From: Pseudonocardia alni | Lineage (GTDB): Bacteria; Actinomycetota; Actinomycetes; Mycobacteriales; Pseudonocardiaceae | DNA: 64,000 nt | Assembly (NCBI RefSeq): GCF_002813375.1 | Contig: NZ_PHUJ01000003.1 | Location: forward strand, 3,286,001-3,350,000 | Direction: 5' to 3' | The notes under the pieces: generated by a model | What the model was told of the DNA's origin: nothing | What the model saw: only the letters and a program-made list of their open reading frames with translations | The model's database searches: none | Shown: piece after piece, positions 16,403-26,661 of the stretch | Numbering within the stretch: the first letter of the stretch is position 1 | Layout of the letters: the number at the start of each line of letters is the position of its first letter | Program-made: the position numbers and the translations under genes

Positions 16403-17071
16403 TCAGTTCCAGGCGGGATCCCGCGGGAACGTGGCGAGCAGCGCCAGCGGGACGCCCTGGCGGCGCAGCACCCGTTCCCACAGCTGGTCGTAGACGGTGG
16501 TCAGCAGGTCGTCGGGCAGGCCGGGGACGACGTACCAGTCACCCCGGGCGATCTCGCCGCCCAGCTGGCCCGCGTCCCAGCCGGAGTACCCGGCGAAGAT
16601 CCGCAGGCCGCGCAGCCGCTGCGCGAGCGGAGCCGGGTCGGAGTCGAGGTCGACCAGCTGCACCGGTGGCCGGACCGGCATCAGCCCACCGAGCCCGCGG
16701 CCGGTCTCCCCGGTCCGCAGGGCGGCCAGGCAGAGCGCGGTGCGCGCCTCGACCGGACCGCCGACGAACATGGTCCCGGGGTCGCTGGTGAGCCCGGCCC
16801 ACCGCGGGAGCACGTCCCGTACGGCCGCCTGGCCCGGCCGGTTGAGCACGACCCCGAGGCTGCCCTGCGGACGGTGCTCGATCATGTAGACGACCGTCCG
16901 CGAGAAGTTCGGGTCGCCCAGACCGGGGGCGGCGACGAGCAGACTCCCCGGTGTGACCGGGGGAAGAGCGGCGCCTCGCGTGGCGCGGTGTTCCCGCACG
17001 GGTCCATGTTCGCACCTCCGGCACGGACGCGATGCCGCCACCCGTTCGCCGCATCGTCGTACACCGGACAT
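16403..17071 (-). CDS. YqgE/AlgH family protein (UPF0301)
   Basis: 222 aa as written. From VTPGSLLVAAPGLGDPNF the protein follows the UPF0301 pattern: FSRTVVYMIEH, GSLGVVLNRP, VFAGYSGWDAGQLGGEI-type core and WYVVPG. The first 38 residues (Cys/Arg-rich) are unusual, so a later GTG start near VREHRATRG is possible. Function of the family is not settled (AlgH affects alginate regulation in Pseudomonas). Upstream lies a block of TACGTA repeats that may control it. Confidence 0.85.
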   Translation of the reverse strand: MSGVRRCGERVAASRPCRRCEHGPVREHRATRGAALPPVTPGSLLVAAPGLGDPNFSRTVVYMIEHRPQGSLGVVLNRPGQAAVRDVLPRWAGLTSDPGTMFVGGPVEARTALCLAALRTGETGRGLGGLMPVRPPVQLVDLDSDPAPLAQRLRGLRIFAGYSGWDAGQLGGEIARGDWYVVPGLPDDLLTTVYDQLWERVLRRQGVPLALLATFPRDPAWN

Positions 17072-17080
17072 GATCGTCCA

Positions 17081-17124
17081 TACGTTCGTACAATACGTAC
17101 GTACATCAGTGTGTACGTATGTAC
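17081..17124. promoter_or_regulatory. TACGTA-rich inverted repeat upstream of YqgE
   Basis: Between cca and the YqgE gene the sequence drops to lower GC and alternates TACGTACGTAC (17094-17104), with GTACAATACGTAC (17088-17100) inversely repeated as GTACGTATGTAC (17113-17124) but for one extra base. This is a candidate operator; TATGGA, 5 nt before the YqgE ATG, could be a -10. Confidence 0.4.
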
Positions 17125-17140
17125 GGGACGCCCGTGCAGC

Positions 17141-18661
17141 TCAGAGGTTCTCGGCCGCCCAGGCCCGCAGGGCGACCTCGGCCTGCTCGGCGTCCATCGG
17201 CCCCTGCTCCATCCGCAGCGCCAGCATGTGCCGGTAGGCCTTCCCGACCGCCGGGCCCGGCGGGATGCCCAGCAGCTCCATGATCCGGTTGCCGTCGAGG
17301 TCGGGGCGGATCGCGTCGAGCTCCTCCTGCTTGCGCAGCTCGGCGATCCGGTCCTCCAGCCCGTCGTAGTTGCGCTGCAGGGCCGAGGCCCGGCGCCGGT
17401 TGCGGGTGGTGCAGTCCGAGCGCACCAGCCGGTGCAGGCGCTCCAGCAGCGGGCCGGCGTCGGCGACGTAGCGGCGCACGGCCGAGTCGGTCCACTCGCC
17501 CTTGCCGTAGCCGTGGAACCGCAGGTGCAGGTAGACGAGCTGGCACACGTCGTCGACCAGGGCCTTCGGGTACTTGAGCGCACGCAGCCGCTTGCGGGTC
17601 ATCTTCGCCCCGACCACCTCGTGGTGGTGGAACGAGACCCGCCCGTCCGGCTCCTTGCGCCGGGTCGCCGGCTTGCCGATGTCGTGCAGCAGCGCGGCCA
17701 GGCGGAGCGTGAGGTCCGGCCCGTCGGTCTCACGCTCGATCGCCTGCTCCATCACGACGAGCGAGTGGGTGTAGACGTCCTTGTGCTGCATGTGCTCGTC
17801 GGTCTCCAGCTGCATAGCCGGGACCTCGGGGACGACGTGCCGGGCCAGGCCGGTGTCGCAGAGCAGCTCCAGGCCGCGCCGCGGGTGGTCGCCGATCATC
17901 AGCTTGGTGAACTCGGCCTGCACCCGCTCGGCGGTGATCCGGGTCAGCTCGTCGGCCATCGCCGTCATCGCGGCGGTGACCCGCGCGGCGGGGGTGAACC
18001 CGAGCTGGGAGACGAAGCGGGCGGCGCGCAGCATCCGCAGCGGGTCGTCGGAGAAGGAGCGCTCCGGGGTGTCCGGGGTGTCCAGGACACCCTGGGCCAG
18101 CGCGGCGAACCCGCCGTGCGGGTCGACGAAGCGGCGGTGCGACCCGGTCAGCTCGACCGCCATCGCGTTGACCGTGAAGTCGCGGCGCACCAGGTCGCCC
18201 TCGACGGTGTCGCCGAAGCGGACCTCGGGGTTGCGGGAGGTGCCGTCGTAGGTGTCGGCACGGAAGGTCGTCACCTCGAGGGTCTGCCCGTCGCGGCGCA
18301 GCCCGACGGTCCCGAACGCGATCCCGGTGTCCCAGACGGCCTCGGCCCAGCCGCGCACGATCGCGAGGATCTGCTCGGGGCGGGCGTCGGTGGTGAAGTC
18401 GAGGTCCCCGGAGTCCCGGGTCGACGCGCCGGTGCCGCGCAGCACCGCGTCGCGGACGCTGCCGCCGACGAGGTAGAGCAGGTGACCGCGGGCGGCGAAA
18501 CGGGCGGCCAGCTCGTCGGCGACGGCCGGGACGTCGAGCAGTGCGACCACGGCGTTCTCCTGTGCTCGCTGCAGCTCGTCCGGGTCCGGGACGGATCCGG
18601 CCGGAGGTCGGGTCGGCCGGGTCACCTGTCGGGCGGTGGAGGACGGGGACGACGAGGACAC
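17141..18661 (-). CDS. cca: CCA tRNA nucleotidyltransferase (class II, HD-domain)
   Basis: 506 aa from GTG ([12 protein letters not shown]). Adds or repairs the 3' CCA of tRNAs, needed here because the tRNA-Ile gene lacks encoded CCA. The head domain shows [13 protein letters not shown] and [10 protein letters not shown], with [10 protein letters not shown] and RMLRAARF. An HD domain follows ([22 protein letters not shown]). It corresponds to Rv3907c (pcnA). The start is supported by TAGACT 8 nt upstream (18670-18675). Divergent from the NUDIX gene. Confidence 0.95.
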   Translation of the reverse strand: MSSSSPSSTARQVTRPTRPPAGSVPDPDELQRAQENAVVALLDVPAVADELAARFAARGHLLYLVGGSVRDAVLRGTGASTRDSGDLDFTTDARPEQILAIVRGWAEAVWDTGIAFGTVGLRRDGQTLEVTTFRADTYDGTSRNPEVRFGDTVEGDLVRRDFTVNAMAVELTGSHRRFVDPHGGFAALAQGVLDTPDTPERSFSDDPLRMLRAARFVSQLGFTPAARVTAAMTAMADELTRITAERVQAEFTKLMIGDHPRRGLELLCDTGLARHVVPEVPAMQLETDEHMQHKDVYTHSLVVMEQAIERETDGPDLTLRLAALLHDIGKPATRRKEPDGRVSFHHHEVVGAKMTRKRLRALKYPKALVDDVCQLVYLHLRFHGYGKGEWTDSAVRRYVADAGPLLERLHRLVRSDCTTRNRRRASALQRNYDGLEDRIAELRKQEELDAIRPDLDGNRIMELLGIPPGPAVGKAYRHMLALRMEQGPMDAEQAEVALRAWAAENL

Positions 18662-18821
18662 GACGGGCCAGTCTAGGCAACGCGCCCGGCCGGTGGGCAC
18701 GGGTCCTCCGGTCACTCCGTACCGCTCGACCGCTGATCGACGGCAGGGCGACCGGGTGACGCCACGGCCGCGGGCGGCTCGTCGACCCCCCTTCGAGCCA
18801 CCTCCTCGTTACCATCGCCAC

Positions 18822-19370
18822 ATGTCCACCTCCCGCGGCCGCTCCTCGGCAGGGCGCGGCGCGGAACCCGGCCGTGAGGGCCGGAGCGCACGCGCCGGCC
18901 GTGCCGGGCGCGCCGACCGGTCCCCGGACCGCCGTCGCCGGCTGCGCACGGTGGACGAGACGTCCGCCGGTGGGCTCGTCGTGCACCCCGAGACCGGCGC
19001 CGCCGCGCTGATCGGCCGGCTGGACCGCCGGGGCAGGCTGCTGTGGTCGCTCCCGAAGGGCCACATCGAGGCCGGTGAGACCGCGGAGCAGGCCGCGGTG
19101 CGCGAGGTGCAGGAGGAGACCGGCATCATCGGTGAGGTGCTGGCTCCCCTGGGCACCATCGACTTCTGGTTCGTCGCCGAGGACCGGCGCGTCCACAAGA
19201 CGGTCCACCACTACCTGATGCGCGCACTCGGCGGCGAGCTCTGCGACGAGGACGTCGAGGTCTCCGAGGTGGCCTGGGTGCCGCTCGACGAGCTCGAGGG
19301 CCGCCTCGCCTACGCCGACGAGCGTCGGCTGATCCGGCACGCGGCCAACCTGCTGGAGGAGACGGCGTGA
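18822..19370 (+). CDS. NUDIX hydrolase
   Basis: 182 aa. About 40 Arg/Ser-rich N-terminal residues precede the NUDIX fold: [23 protein letters not shown] fits the GX5EX7REUXEEXGU box (written here only in part as a known pattern). It occupies the mutT4 (Rv3908) position. The ATG is 6 nt after TACCAT (18810-18815), a leaderless arrangement. It overlaps the DUF6049 start by 4 nt, so the two are coupled. Substrate cannot be inferred; sanitation or signalling nucleotides are possible. Confidence 0.9.
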   Translation: MSTSRGRSSAGRGAEPGREGRSARAGRAGRADRSPDRRRRLRTVDETSAGGLVVHPETGAAALIGRLDRRGRLLWSLPKGHIEAGETAEQAAVREVQEETGIIGEVLAPLGTIDFWFVAEDRRVHKTVHHYLMRALGGELCDEDVEVSEVAWVPLDELEGRLAYADERRLIRHAANLLEETA

Positions 19371-21655
19371 GCCGGGTCGCGGCCCTGGTCGCGATCGTGC
19401 TCACCGCGGTGGTGGCACTGCTCCTGCCTGCGGCGTTCCCGGCGGGCGCCCCGCAGGCCGCCGCCCGGGACCGCCCGGCGCAGCAACCGGCCCAGCAGCC
19501 CGTCGCCCCGGTCCGGCTCGACGTCGGCACGATGACCCCGCGGGTGGTCACGTCGGCGGGGCCGGACGAGCTGGTCGTCACCGGGACCGTCACCAACACC
19601 GGCCCGGGGATCGTCGACGACCTGGCCGTCCGGGTGCAGCGCGGGCCGGTGCTCGCCGGTGAGGCGGCGCTGCGGGCCGCGCTGGGCGGGGAGGCCGCGG
19701 TCGACGACGCGACGCCGCCGTTCGCCGACCTCGGCCCGCTCGCGCCGGGCGCGTCGGTCCCGTTCCGCTACGCCGTCCCGCTCACGGGGCCCCCGCAGTC
19801 GACGCTGGCGCTCCCCGGCCCGGGCACCTACCCGCTGCTGGTGAACCTCAACGGGACCGTCGACGGCACGCCGTCGCGGCTGGCCGGGGTCCGGACGATG
19901 CTGCCGGTGTCGTCGCTGCCGGGGGCCGCGCCGCCGTCGTCGCCGGTCGCCGCCGCGCCGGTGACGATGCTGTACCCGATCACCGACGCCCCGCGCCGCG
20001 TCCCGCCGCTGCCCGGCGAGCCGCCGCTGCTGACCGACGACGACCTCGCGACCTCCTTCGCCGACGGCGGCCGGCTGCGCGGCCTGGTCGAGGCGCTGGG
20101 CTCGGCCGCGCCCGCCGGGTCCCCGACCCGGGCCGCGCTCTGCCTGGCGATCGACCCCGAGCTCGTCGCCACCGCGGCCGCCATGCGCGACGGCTACGGC
20201 GTCGTCACCGGCCCCGACGAGTCCGTGCCCGGCCGCGGCGCGGAGGCGGCGGGCCAGTGGCTCGCGGCGCTGACCGCCGCCGCGCGCGGGACCTGCGTGA
20301 TCGCGCTGCCGCCGTCGGACGCCGACCTCGTCGCCCTGGTCCGCGGCGGCCGGGCCGACCTCGCCCGGACCGCGCTGGACCGCGGCCGCCGGACCCTGTC
20401 CACCGAGCTGGGGACCACGGCCCTCGACGGCGTCGTGTGGCCCGCCGACGGCGTCGTCGACGAGGCGACGCTGGACGCCCTCGGCGGCGGGACCCGGCTG
20501 CTGCTCTCCGCCGACGGGGTGACCGGCACGGCGGCCTCCGGCCGGGTGCGCGTGGGCGGCTCCGACGCCACCGGCCGCGACGGCGACGACTCCGCGCTGC
20601 TCACCGACCCGCTGCTCACCGAGGCCGCGACCGGACCCGCGGGCGTCGAGGTGCAGGAGGGGGACGTGGGCGGGCTCGCCGGCCAGGACCTCGCCGGGGC
20701 GCTCGCGTTCCGGGCCGGGGACGCCGGCGGCCCGCTGGTCGTCGCACCGCCGCACCGCTGGGCCGCGGACGGGCCGGCCGCCGCCGGGGTGCTGACCGCC
20801 CTGACCTCGCTGATCGACGACGGCCGGATCGCCCCGACCGGCCTGTCCACCCTCATCGACGGCGCCGTGCAGGCGGGCGGGACGCAGCTGTTCTACCCAC
20901 CGCAGGCCGGCGGCGCGGAGATCCCGGGGACGGTCGTGTCCGGGGTGGCCGACCAGGTCCGGACGATCGAGGCGCTACGGGCTGCGGCCGAGGCCCGCAC
21001 CGGGGTCGGGGCCAGCCCCGCCGACGTGTTCGACCCGCTGGTGACCGGCACGCTGCGGGCGGTGTCGTCGTGGTGGCGGGGCGACCCGGGCCGCGCCGAG
21101 CGGGAGGAGACCGTCGTCGCCGACCGGATCGCCGAGATCCGCGCGTCGGTGCGTGTGGTGGAGCCGCCCAGCCCGTACTCGCTCGGAACCAGCGACGCAC
21201 CGCTGCTGATCACCGTCGCCAACGGGCTGCCGGTGACGATGAACGTGCGGGTGGTGCTGTCGAGTACCACCGGGCTGCGGGTCGCCCCGATCGAGGTGCA
21301 GGCGGTCCCCCCGCGCGGCCGCGTCCAGGTGCGGGTGAGCGCCCAGGTCACCCGCTCCGGGGTGTTCAGCGTCGACGCGGGCCTGCTCACCCCCGACGGC
21401 GTCGCGCTCGGCCCGGACACCCGGCTACGGGTGCGGTCGACGGTCTACGGAACGGTCACGGTCTGGCTGACCGCGATCGCCGGCGGTGTCCTCGTGGTCC
21501 TGGTGGTCCGGCGGGTGCTGCGCCGGCTGCGTCCGGCCGCCGCAGCCGGGCCGTCCGGTGGCCCCGGGCCCGGCCCCGGGTCAGGGCCCGGCACGTCCCC
21601 GGACGTCCCCGTGCCACCGGGACCGGCGCCGTCCGGACGCGTCCACGGCTCTTGA
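19367..21655 (+). CDS. DUF6049 family secreted/membrane protein
   Basis: 762 aa, GTG start overlapping NUDIX. N-terminal signal segment ([25 protein letters not shown]), a long extracellular part with Ig-like regions ([20 protein letters not shown]) and a C-terminal membrane helix ([20 protein letters not shown]) with a short Pro/Gly-rich tail. It holds the Rv3909 position next to mviN in mycobacteria, which suggests a role linked to cell-wall lipid II export, but no activity is known. In relatives the next gene is murJ; here it is absent. Confidence 0.88.
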   Translation: MSRVAALVAIVLTAVVALLLPAAFPAGAPQAAARDRPAQQPAQQPVAPVRLDVGTMTPRVVTSAGPDELVVTGTVTNTGPGIVDDLAVRVQRGPVLAGEAALRAALGGEAAVDDATPPFADLGPLAPGASVPFRYAVPLTGPPQSTLALPGPGTYPLLVNLNGTVDGTPSRLAGVRTMLPVSSLPGAAPPSSPVAAAPVTMLYPITDAPRRVPPLPGEPPLLTDDDLATSFADGGRLRGLVEALGSAAPAGSPTRAALCLAIDPELVATAAAMRDGYGVVTGPDESVPGRGAEAAGQWLAALTAAARGTCVIALPPSDADLVALVRGGRADLARTALDRGRRTLSTELGTTALDGVVWPADGVVDEATLDALGGGTRLLLSADGVTGTAASGRVRVGGSDATGRDGDDSALLTDPLLTEAATGPAGVEVQEGDVGGLAGQDLAGALAFRAGDAGGPLVVAPPHRWAADGPAAAGVLTALTSLIDDGRIAPTGLSTLIDGAVQAGGTQLFYPPQAGGAEIPGTVVSGVADQVRTIEALRAAAEARTGVGASPADVFDPLVTGTLRAVSSWWRGDPGRAEREETVVADRIAEIRASVRVVEPPSPYSLGTSDAPLLITVANGLPVTMNVRVVLSSTTGLRVAPIEVQAVPPRGRVQVRVSAQVTRSGVFSVDAGLLTPDGVALGPDTRLRVRSTVYGTVTVWLTAIAGGVLVVLVVRRVLRRLRPAAAAGPSGGPGPGPGSGPGTSPDVPVPPGPAPSGRVHGS

Positions 21656-21884
21656 GCCGGGGGAGACAAGGAACACGGCTGTCGTTCGCCGTCCGGTATT
21701 GACCGCTCGTCGCATCACAGGTGCTTTCCGGCGAATCCGGAGGGCGAGGAGGCAAACCGATGGTCCCCCGTCTCCGAAAACAGGGGAGACGGATCCGGGG
21801 CGTGTTCTCGGCTCGTCCACATCCGACCGAGTGCCGTAGGCTGACGCCGGACACGACACCGAGCGCCAGGGGAGGGCGAGGCCG
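21656..21884. other. Short gap where murJ would be expected
   Basis: 229 bp of lower-GC sequence between DUF6049 and the pseudokinase. It holds a small hairpin (CCGTCTCC with GGAGACGG, about 21765-21790), a TAGGCT hexamer at 21837-21842 likely used as promoter, and a purine-rich GGGGAGGG ribosome site before the TTG start. No trace of the MurJ membrane protein was recognised on either strand. Confidence 0.5.
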
Positions 21885-23648
21885 TTGAGCGGGCAGATCG
21901 GCGAGCGCACTGCCCGGACCGGCCCCCACCCCGTCGAGGACGACGCGACCCCCCGTCCGCACCCGTCGCTCGACCCCACCGACGCCACGGCGACCGCCGA
22001 CGCACCCGGGACCGCCGGAGTACCCGCCGACGAGCAGCCGACGGCCGCCGTGCCCGCGGTGCCGGCCCAGGCCCGGCCCACCGAGCGCATCCCGCCCGTC
22101 CGCGAGACCGCGGGCACCACCGCGGGCTCGCCGCTCACCGAGCGCTACGTGCTCCGTCAGCGGATCGGGTCCGACCCGGCCGCCGGGGCGGAGTTCTGGC
22201 GCGCCGAGGACACCGTGCTGCGCCGCCCGGTCGGCGTCACGCTGCTGCGCAGGCTCCCCGCCGACGACCGTTCCGACGACCCGGAGGGCACCGCCCGCGC
22301 CGGCGAGATGATCGTGCGTGCCCTGCGCTCGGGCTGCTTCGAGCACTCCGGCAGCGCCCGGCTGCTCGACGTACTGGCCCCGGGCACGCACGGCCTGCCG
22401 GCCGACGTGCTGGGCGCCGCCGTCGCCGAGTGGGTGCCCGGGCGTTCGCTGGCCGAGACCGTCGCCGAGGGCCCGGTCCGCGCGCAGCGGGCCGCCAAGG
22501 CCGTCGAGACCCTCTCGGCCGCCGCCACCGAGGCCCACCAGCAGGGCCTGGTCCTCGGCTGCGACCACCCGCAGCGCGTCCGGATCACCCCGGACGGGCG
22601 CGCCATGCTGGCGTTCCTGCTCCCGCGCCCGTCGGTGTCCGCCGCCGACGACGTCCGCGGGCTCGGCGGGATCCTCTACTGCCTACTCACCCGGCGCTGG
22701 CCGCTGTCGGTGTCCGACGCCGCCCGCGCCGGGCTCGTCGCCGCCGACCGCACGCCCGCGGGCCGGCTGCGCCCGGCGTCGCAGCTGCGTCCCGGGGTGC
22801 CGCTGGAGCTGGACACGCTGTGCAGCGGTGCGCTCGGCCAGGGCGACGGCGTCAGCCGGGTGCACACCGCCGCGGCGATGCACCGGATGCTGGCCGACGT
22901 CGTCGCCGAGGACGCCGACCAGGCCTTCTTCCCGCCGGTGCACGACGGCGCGCCCGCCGAGCCCGACGACGTGTGGCAGGACTCCGACCGGCTGCCCGAC
23001 ACCCGCAACGACCCCCGGCGCCGCCGCAACCTGCGGATCGGTCTCGGGGTGCTGGCCGTCGGCGTACTGATCGTGCTCGGGTACGTCGCCGTGCAGCTGG
23101 GCATGCTGTTCGGCGGCGGCGGCACCCCGCCGGTGGTCGTCCCGCCCGCGGCGAGCGCCCCGGTGCAGCAGCAGATACCCGCCCCTGCGGCCCCGGCCGC
23201 GTCGTCCGGGACGGGTACCGCGGTGCCGGACGTGTCGGCGACGGTGTTCGACCCGGTCGGCGACGCGGACAACGCCGGCACCGTCGGCAACGCCGTCGAC
23301 GGCGACCCCTCCACCGTGTGGACGACGAGCCGCTACTTCCAGCCCTTCCCGGCGCTCAAGCCCGGGATCGGCGTGCTGGCCTCGTTCGACGCCGCCGAGC
23401 CGCTCACCGGGCTCACCATCGACTCGCCGACCGCGGGCGCGGTCGTGGAGGTCCGCTCGGCCCCGTCGGCCGAGCCGACGCTGGCGGAGACGACGCTGCT
23501 CGACACCGTCACCCTGTCCTCGGGACGGACGACGGTCGGCCTCGACCCGGGACGCCCCACCCAGCACGTGCTCCTGTGGATCACGAACCTCGGGCCGGAC
23601 AACCAGACCCGGATCGACGACATCGGGTTCCGCCGCACCGCACCCTGA
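21885..23648 (+). CDS. Membrane pseudokinase, homologous to the C-terminal half of mycobacterial MviN
   Basis: 587 aa, TTG start with a purine-rich ribosome site. Pro/Ala/Asp-rich N-terminus to about 85, a kinase-like domain (LTERYVLRQRIGSD, EFWRAEDTVLRRPVGVTLL, VAEWVPGRSLAE) without HRD and DFG catalytic motifs, a membrane helix (GLGVLAVGVLIVLGYVAVQL), and an extracellular beta-sandwich domain (AVDGDPSTVWTTSRYF, LTGLTIDSPTAG). In mycobacteria this part is fused to MurJ and recruits FhaA when phosphorylated. Here it stands alone beside DUF6049 and sigM. Confidence 0.88.
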   Translation: MSGQIGERTARTGPHPVEDDATPRPHPSLDPTDATATADAPGTAGVPADEQPTAAVPAVPAQARPTERIPPVRETAGTTAGSPLTERYVLRQRIGSDPAAGAEFWRAEDTVLRRPVGVTLLRRLPADDRSDDPEGTARAGEMIVRALRSGCFEHSGSARLLDVLAPGTHGLPADVLGAAVAEWVPGRSLAETVAEGPVRAQRAAKAVETLSAAATEAHQQGLVLGCDHPQRVRITPDGRAMLAFLLPRPSVSAADDVRGLGGILYCLLTRRWPLSVSDAARAGLVAADRTPAGRLRPASQLRPGVPLELDTLCSGALGQGDGVSRVHTAAAMHRMLADVVAEDADQAFFPPVHDGAPAEPDDVWQDSDRLPDTRNDPRRRRNLRIGLGVLAVGVLIVLGYVAVQLGMLFGGGGTPPVVVPPAASAPVQQQIPAPAAPAASSGTGTAVPDVSATVFDPVGDADNAGTVGNAVDGDPSTVWTTSRYFQPFPALKPGIGVLASFDAAEPLTGLTIDSPTAGAVVEVRSAPSAEPTLAETTLLDTVTLSSGRTTVGLDPGRPTQHVLLWITNLGPDNQTRIDDIGFRRTAP

Positions 23649-23725
23649 GCCGCACCGTTCGCGATCGCGACGGACCGGCCCGGCAACGTCCGTGAGCACC
23701 GCCCGGCGCTGCCTACCGTGCGCGG

Positions 23726-24238
23726 GTGACGACCGTCGACCGGATCCCGGACCGGGCCCCGCCCGACCTGGACGAGATGTTCCGCAGGTACGCCGACCGG
23801 CTCTGGTCGGTGGCCCTGCGGATGCTCGGCGACCGGACCGAGGCCGAGGACGCGGTGCAGGAGGCGTTCCTGTCCGCGCTCCGCTCGCCCGGGTTCCGCG
23901 GTGACGCCGCGACGGGGACGTGGCTGCACCGGATCCTCGTGAACGACTGCGTCGACCGGCTCCGCGCGGCCGGGCGACGACGGGACCGGCTGCGGGCCCT
24001 GGAGACGGTCGTCGCGGCCCGGGACCACGCGGGCGGGCTCGTCGTGCGGCTCGCCGTCTCCGACGCGCTGGCCCTGCTGCCGGTGGACCAGCGGGCCGCT
24101 CTGGTGCTCGTGGACGGGCTCGGCTACGGCGTCGCGGAGGCGGCGGAGATGCTGGCGGTGGCGCCGGGGACGGTGAAGAGCCGCCGGGCCCGTGCGCGGG
24201 CCCGGCTGGCCCCCGTGTTGCGGGAGGACGAGGGATGA
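23726..24238 (+). CDS. sigM: ECF RNA polymerase sigma factor SigM
   Basis: 170 aa. Region 2: YADRLWSVALRMLGDRTEAEDAVQEAFL; region 4: LLPVDQRAALVLVDGLGYGVAEAAEML then GTVKSRRARARARL. Position between the MviN-type gene and trxB matches SigM (Rv3911). TACCGT (23714-23719) lies 6 nt before the GTG start. Its stop overlaps the ATG of the presumed anti-sigma gene (ATGA), the normal coupling for such pairs. In mycobacteria SigM acts in late or surface-related gene expression. Confidence 0.92.
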   Translation: MTTVDRIPDRAPPDLDEMFRRYADRLWSVALRMLGDRTEAEDAVQEAFLSALRSPGFRGDAATGTWLHRILVNDCVDRLRAAGRRRDRLRALETVVAARDHAGGLVVRLAVSDALALLPVDQRAALVLVDGLGYGVAEAAEMLAVAPGTVKSRRARARARLAPVLREDEG

Positions 24239-24885
24239 GTAGTTCTCACCGATCCGACGACAATTCGCCAGAAAGCACTCGTCGGAACGACGACAACCAC
24301 CGTTCAGCTGCTTCATGTCATGTCGACGAAGAACACTTCACCGAGGTCGGGACGCGGGTGGCCCGGGAGCTCGGTCCGGCGGCGATGCCGCACGACGTGG
24401 CCGCGCGGATGCGGGCGCGGCTCGCCGCGGAGGTGGCGCGAGCGGATCCCGGACCGGAGCGGGTCGAGGCTCCGGCGGCCGGCGGCCCGCCGCCGGCCCG
24501 CCGCACCCCGTGGCGTGCGCTCGCCGTCGGCGCGGCGGCACTCGTGGTCGCCGGGGTCGGGCTCGCCGCCCTCGTGCCCACCGCACCGGTCGTCGTCCCG
24601 ATCGCCGGGACCGCCCCGGAGGAGCTCCGGTCCGCGGCCGCCGGTGCGGACGTCCCCGTCGGCGCGCTCGACGACCCCGCCCGGGTCCGCGCCTGCCTCG
24701 CGGCCGCGGGCGACCCGCGAACGGATGCTCCGTTCCTGACGGCCCGCCCGCACTCCGTCGACGGCCGCCCGGCGGTCCTGCTCGTCCTCGGCGGACCGGA
24801 ACGGGGCCGCTACCGCCTCGTCGCCGTACCGCCGGACTGCGGGCCGGGCACCGCGCGGGTGCTCGCCGAGACCACCACCGGCTGA
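24235..24885 (+). CDS. Probable membrane anti-sigma factor for SigM
   Basis: 216 aa, ATG overlapping the sigM stop by 4 nt. N-terminal cytoplasmic part with CHVDEEHFTEVGTRVAREL, one membrane helix (WRALAVGAAALVVAGVGLAALV) and an extracytoplasmic domain with two cysteines (VRACLAAAG and PPDCGPG) that may form a disulphide. No full HxxxCxxC zinc motif is seen. The first 90 bp are clearly less GC-rich than their surroundings, so that part is either poorly conserved or recently altered. Role inferred from position (Rv3912). Confidence 0.85.
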   Translation: MSSSHRSDDNSPESTRRNDDNHRSAASCHVDEEHFTEVGTRVARELGPAAMPHDVAARMRARLAAEVARADPGPERVEAPAAGGPPPARRTPWRALAVGAAALVVAGVGLAALVPTAPVVVPIAGTAPEELRSAAAGADVPVGALDDPARVRACLAAAGDPRTDAPFLTARPHSVDGRPAVLLVLGGPERGRYRLVAVPPDCGPGTARVLAETTTG

Positions 24886-25068
24886 CCGGGCCGGGCACCG
24901 GCGACGCCCGGGTCACGTCCGGCGGCACCGACGAGCGGGAATGCCCGTGTCTAGGATCGCGTTCGAGCCATACGGCAGCCACGACGCAGGAGCCGGCCAC
25001 CCGGGCCGGCACCCGCAGGCCCCGTCATCGCGCCCGTCGCCCGGGCGCGCCAGGAGGGATCGGTACCG

Positions 25069-26082
25069 GTGACCACCGACGACACGGTGCACAACCTGAT
25101 CATCATCGGGTCCGGGCCGGCCGGCTACACCGCTGCGGTGTATGCCGCGCGGGCCCAGCTCGCCCCGCTCGTGTTCGAGGGCAGCCAGTTCGGCGGCGCC
25201 CTGATGACCACGACCGAGGTGGAGAACTACCCGGGCTTCACCGAGGGGATCATGGGCCCCGAGCTCATGCAGCAGATGCGGGGCCAAGCGGAGCGCTTCG
25301 GTGCGGACCTGCGCCCGCAGGACGTCGACGAGGTGAAGCTCGACGGCGACGTCAAGGAGGTGCGGGTCGGCAAGGAGACCTTCCGGGCCCGCGCCGTGAT
25401 CCTCGCGATGGGTGCCGCCCCGCGCTACCTGCACGTCCCCGGCGAGCAGGAGCTCCTCGGCCGCGGCGTCAGCTCGTGCGCCACCTGCGATGGGTTCTTC
25501 TTCCGGGACCAGAACATCGCCGTCATCGGCGGCGGCGACTCGGCGATGGAGGAGGCCACGTTCCTCACCCGCTTCGCCGAGACCGTCACGGTCATCCACC
25601 GTCGGGACGAGTTCCGCGCCTCGAAGATCATGTACGAGCGGGCGCAGAACGACCCGAAGATGCGCTGGCGCACCAACTCCGAGGTCACCGAGGTGACCGG
25701 CGAGGGCTCGGTGAGGCAGCTGCAGCTGCGCGACACCGTGACCGGTGAGACCAGCACGCTCGACGTCACCGGCATGTTCGTCGCGATCGGCCACGACCCG
25801 CGCAGCGCGCTGGTGGCGGGCCAGGTCGACGTCGACGACGAGGGCTACGTGCAGGTGGACGGACGTACCACCTACACGAACGTCCCGGGCGTCTTCGCCT
25901 GTGGCGACCTCGTCGACCACACCTACCGCCAGGCGATCACCGCCGCGGGCTCCGGCTGCTCGGCCGCGATCGACGCCGAGCGCTGGCTGGCCGGCCACGA
26001 GGTCAGCTCCGAGCTGGCCGGCGGCGGCTACGGCTCGGAGGAGACCGCCCCGGCGGCCGCCGTGGCCGACGCCGCGCACTGA
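25069..26082 (+). CDS. trxB: Thioredoxin-disulfide reductase
   Basis: 337 aa, GTG start with AGGAGGG upstream. FAD-binding [18 protein letters not shown], redox pair CATC (Cys137, Cys140), NADPH-binding [11 protein letters not shown], and the second FAD motif GVFACGDL. Uses NADPH to reduce thioredoxin; forms the next functional unit with trxA, 50 bp downstream. A TAGGAT hexamer near 24952-24957 is a promoter candidate. Confidence 0.97.
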   Translation: MTTDDTVHNLIIIGSGPAGYTAAVYAARAQLAPLVFEGSQFGGALMTTTEVENYPGFTEGIMGPELMQQMRGQAERFGADLRPQDVDEVKLDGDVKEVRVGKETFRARAVILAMGAAPRYLHVPGEQELLGRGVSSCATCDGFFFRDQNIAVIGGGDSAMEEATFLTRFAETVTVIHRRDEFRASKIMYERAQNDPKMRWRTNSEVTEVTGEGSVRQLQLRDTVTGETSTLDVTGMFVAIGHDPRSALVAGQVDVDDEGYVQVDGRTTYTNVPGVFACGDLVDHTYRQAITAAGSGCSAAIDAERWLAGHEVSSELAGGGYGSEETAPAAAVADAAH

Positions 26083-26132
26083 TCGCCCACCGGCACCCGA
26101 CAGACCCGCATCCGCGACCGAAGGAGAACCCC

Positions 26133-26459
26133 ATGGGCAACAACACCGTCGACGTCACCAGCAGCTCGTTCGACCAGGACGTCCTGAAGAGCGACAAGCC
26201 CGTCCTGGTCGACTTCTGGGCCACCTGGTGCGGCCCGTGCAAGATGGTCGCCCCGGTGCTCGACGAGATCGCCGGTGAGAACTCCGAGAAGCTGACCGTC
26301 GCCAAGCTCGACATCGACGCCAACCCGGAGGTCGCCCGCGACTACCAGGTCATGTCGGTCCCGACGATGATCCTGTTCTCCGGCGGCAAGCCGGTGAAGC
26401 AGATCGTGGGCGCGAAGCCGAAGGCGGCACTCCTCGCCGATCTCGCCGACCACATCTGA
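26133..26459 (+). CDS. trxA: Thioredoxin
   Basis: 108 aa, AAGGAG ribosome site 7 nt before the ATG. Active site WCGPC (Cys33, Cys36) after VDFWATWC, the cis-Pro in MSVPTMI and the GAKPKAAL C-terminus of bacterial thioredoxins. Cytoplasmic disulphide reductant, served by the adjacent trxB. Two terminator-like hairpins follow directly. Confidence 0.97.
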   Translation: MGNNTVDVTSSSFDQDVLKSDKPVLVDFWATWCGPCKMVAPVLDEIAGENSEKLTVAKLDIDANPEVARDYQVMSVPTMILFSGGKPVKQIVGAKPKAALLADLADHI

Positions 26460-26466
26460 TCACTGT

Positions 26467-26530
26467 CCGTGCGCCGTATAGCGCACGGAGATAACGCTGC
26501 GTGTCCCGGTTGATCACAACCGGGACACGC
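26467..26530 (+). terminator. Two tandem hairpins after trxA
   Basis: First stem 8 bp: CCGTGCGC (26467-26474) with GCGCACGG (26481-26488). Second stem 14 bp: GCGTGTCCCGGTTG (26499-26512) with its complement (26517-26530), loop ATCA. Both perfect. Confidence 0.85.
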
Positions 26531-26661
26531 GCGTATCCGCCCCGCTGCACTCCTCCGGGGGCGGGGCAGGGCACAATGAGTCCGGCACGCGTCCGGTCAC
26601 CGGGCGAAACCGACCGATCACGGGCGTCGCACGGCGCCTCACGACTGCGAGCGAGGGGTGC

